From NCBI GenBank assembly GCA_919902965.1, contig CAKKSJ010000164.1, positions 1 through 22,064 of the forward strand: a stretch of 22,064 bases of DNA, written 5' to 3'. The DNA comes from Burkholderiales bacterium (GTDB lineage Bacteria; Pseudomonadota; Gammaproteobacteria; Burkholderiales; SG8-39). Below, piece after piece: positions 21,160 to 22,064 of the stretch. The translations under genes and the position numbers were made by a program. The notes beneath the pieces were generated by a model. That model made no database searches. It was given only the letters and a program-made list of their open reading frames with translations, and was not told the origin of the DNA. The stretch's first letter is position 1. The number at the start of each line of letters is the position of its first letter.

Positions 21160-22064
21160 ATGGGTAAATTAGCAGCGGTGACGTGTGAAAATTCAAAGCC
21201 CAATGATGGGGGCGACCGCCTCTTGGGGGATGGCGACGGACTATTCCTTCGCATCCGCCCGAATGGCACCAAGACCTGGATTGTCGAATATGAGTTCAAG
21301 GGAGAACGACGAAAATTCACCGTCGGATTATACGTCCGCACCGGCGCGCCCGGCGCGAGTATCGGGGAATGGCTACGGCATGGCCGCTTGTCGTTGACGC
21401 AAGCGCGGGCAATTGCGGGGGAGTGGAAAGCTGCCCGCCGTGCCGGACATGATCCCGTTATCGAATGGGAGGCCCTGCTCGCAAGTGAGCGAGCCGATGA
21501 AACAGCCCGCGAAGCTGCAGTTGCCGCTGAGGCGGATCAACCGACTGTGCGTGAGGTCGCGGGCCAATTCATGGCAAAGCACATGGAGGGCAAAAAAAGT
21601 GCGCCTTCTATCCGCTATCGGCTTGATCGGATGGCGGCGATCCTGGGCGATCGGAAAATCCGTGACGTGACTCGGCAGAACGTAATCGAAATGCTGGAGA
21701 AGATCGCGGAAGGGCAAAGGAAAGGCAAGAGCGCGAAACAATTGGCGGGCGAGGTATTGACGCAATCGAAGCGCCTTTGGCGCTTCGCCGAGGCGCGGGA
21801 ATGGGTAGCGACTTCGTGCATCGAGGTGCTCACGCGGAAGGACATTGACGCGCGGCCGGTAAAGCGCGATGTAGCTTTGCGTCTTGACGAGGTTGCCGAG
21901 GTCTGGAAGGCATTGGCCGATCCATTGCGCTGCAAGGCCGACCCTGTGACTATCGCTGCTCTCAAGATATTGATTCTCACCGGCCAGCGTGAGCGCGAAG
22001 TCACGGATGCGGAGTGGACGGAACTCGATCTAGACGCGGGTATCTGGAAACTTCCGGCCGTTCG
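21160..22064 (+). CDS. Tyrosine recombinase / phage-type integrase, N-terminal part (runs off the window)
   Basis: The frame opens at ATG 21160, six bases after AGAAGGAG, and stays open to the window end (301 codons). It begins with a DUF4102-like arm-binding domain (GLFLRIRPNGTKTWIVEYEF and RKFTVGLY; LSLTQARAIA), as in P4-type integrases of genomic islands. An Ala/Glu-rich linker follows, then a SAM-like core-binding domain (TVREVAGQFMAKHM to WRFAEAREWV), and the start of the catalytic domain (RLDEVAEVWKALAD; ILTGQRERE with catalytic Arg277). The Lys, HxxR and Tyr motifs lie beyond the window, so intactness cannot be judged. It is transcribed away from the EVE gene, so the element extends to the right. 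It is the best evidence for an integrated island here. Confidence 0.9.
   Translation, partial: MGKLAAVTCENSKPNDGGDRLLGDGDGLFLRIRPNGTKTWIVEYEFKGERRKFTVGLYVRTGAPGASIGEWLRHGRLSLTQARAIAGEWKAARRAGHDPVIEWEALLASERADETAREAAVAAEADQPTVREVAGQFMAKHMEGKKSAPSIRYRLDRMAAILGDRKIRDVTRQNVIEMLEKIAEGQRKGKSAKQLAGEVLTQSKRLWRFAEAREWVATSCIEVLTRKDIDARPVKRDVALRLDEVAEVWKALADPLRCKADPVTIAALKILILTGQREREVTDAEWTELDLDAGIWKLPAV

Noticed and set aside
1..22064. CRISPR array, rRNA or tRNA genes
   Set aside because: No regularly spaced long repeats and no tRNA or rRNA signatures were seen on either strand.

Overview
The window looks like a chromosomal stretch of a high-GC betaproteobacterium. The evidence is gene content and order: hemE-priA-argS-SPOR-dsbA-SDR on one strand and slt-NDUFA9-like-GST-cca on the other are arrangements I associate with Betaproteobacteria, and the core genes are GC-rich with G/C third positions (by eye). 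The lineage is an inference; no marker RNA is present.

Left part (1-4013). The 3' end of ilvA is followed by a 34-codon remnant of a tartronate-semialdehyde/3-hydroxyisobutyrate reductase gene that breaks off at 913. Next, on the minus strand, is a lower-GC two-gene operon: a GntR/FCD repressor followed by a serine hydroxymethyltransferase-like PLP enzyme. Two palindromes sharing an ATCGTATACGAT core lie in its promoter. Beyond it is the resident 5-formyltetrahydrofolate cyclo-ligase gene, with an unusual C-terminal extension.

Centre (4068-11044). A tightly packed plus-strand cluster holds the lytic transglycosylase slt, an NDUFA9-like atypical SDR, a glutathione S-transferase and cca; two junctions overlap by 4 nt. 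It converges on a minus-strand cluster of a DsbA paralogue with a CAVC active site, a classical SDR and a BtuF-like metal/cobalamin receptor without a signal peptide.

Accessory block (about 11050-13760). Plus-strand, mostly lower-GC genes encode three consecutive exported proteins: a two-domain protein of unknown function, a rhodanese-like protein with a CX4CW loop, and a thioredoxin-like protein with CPPC. A decayed rhodanese copy that has lost both cysteines sits at the left edge. The block separates the CAVC DsbA-SDR pair from the canonical CPHC dsbA-SPOR-argS-priA run, so it appears to split an ancestral operon. Together these form a candidate periplasmic thiol-redox module and are the best lead for something undescribed.

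Right part (13764-22064). The minus-strand housekeeping run is EVE-domain gene, hemE, priA, argS, SPOR gene, dsbA. A tyrosine recombinase (integrase) gene starts at 21160 and runs off the window. The gap before it holds a perfect inverted repeat and short tandem repeats, and probably marks one end of an integrated element.
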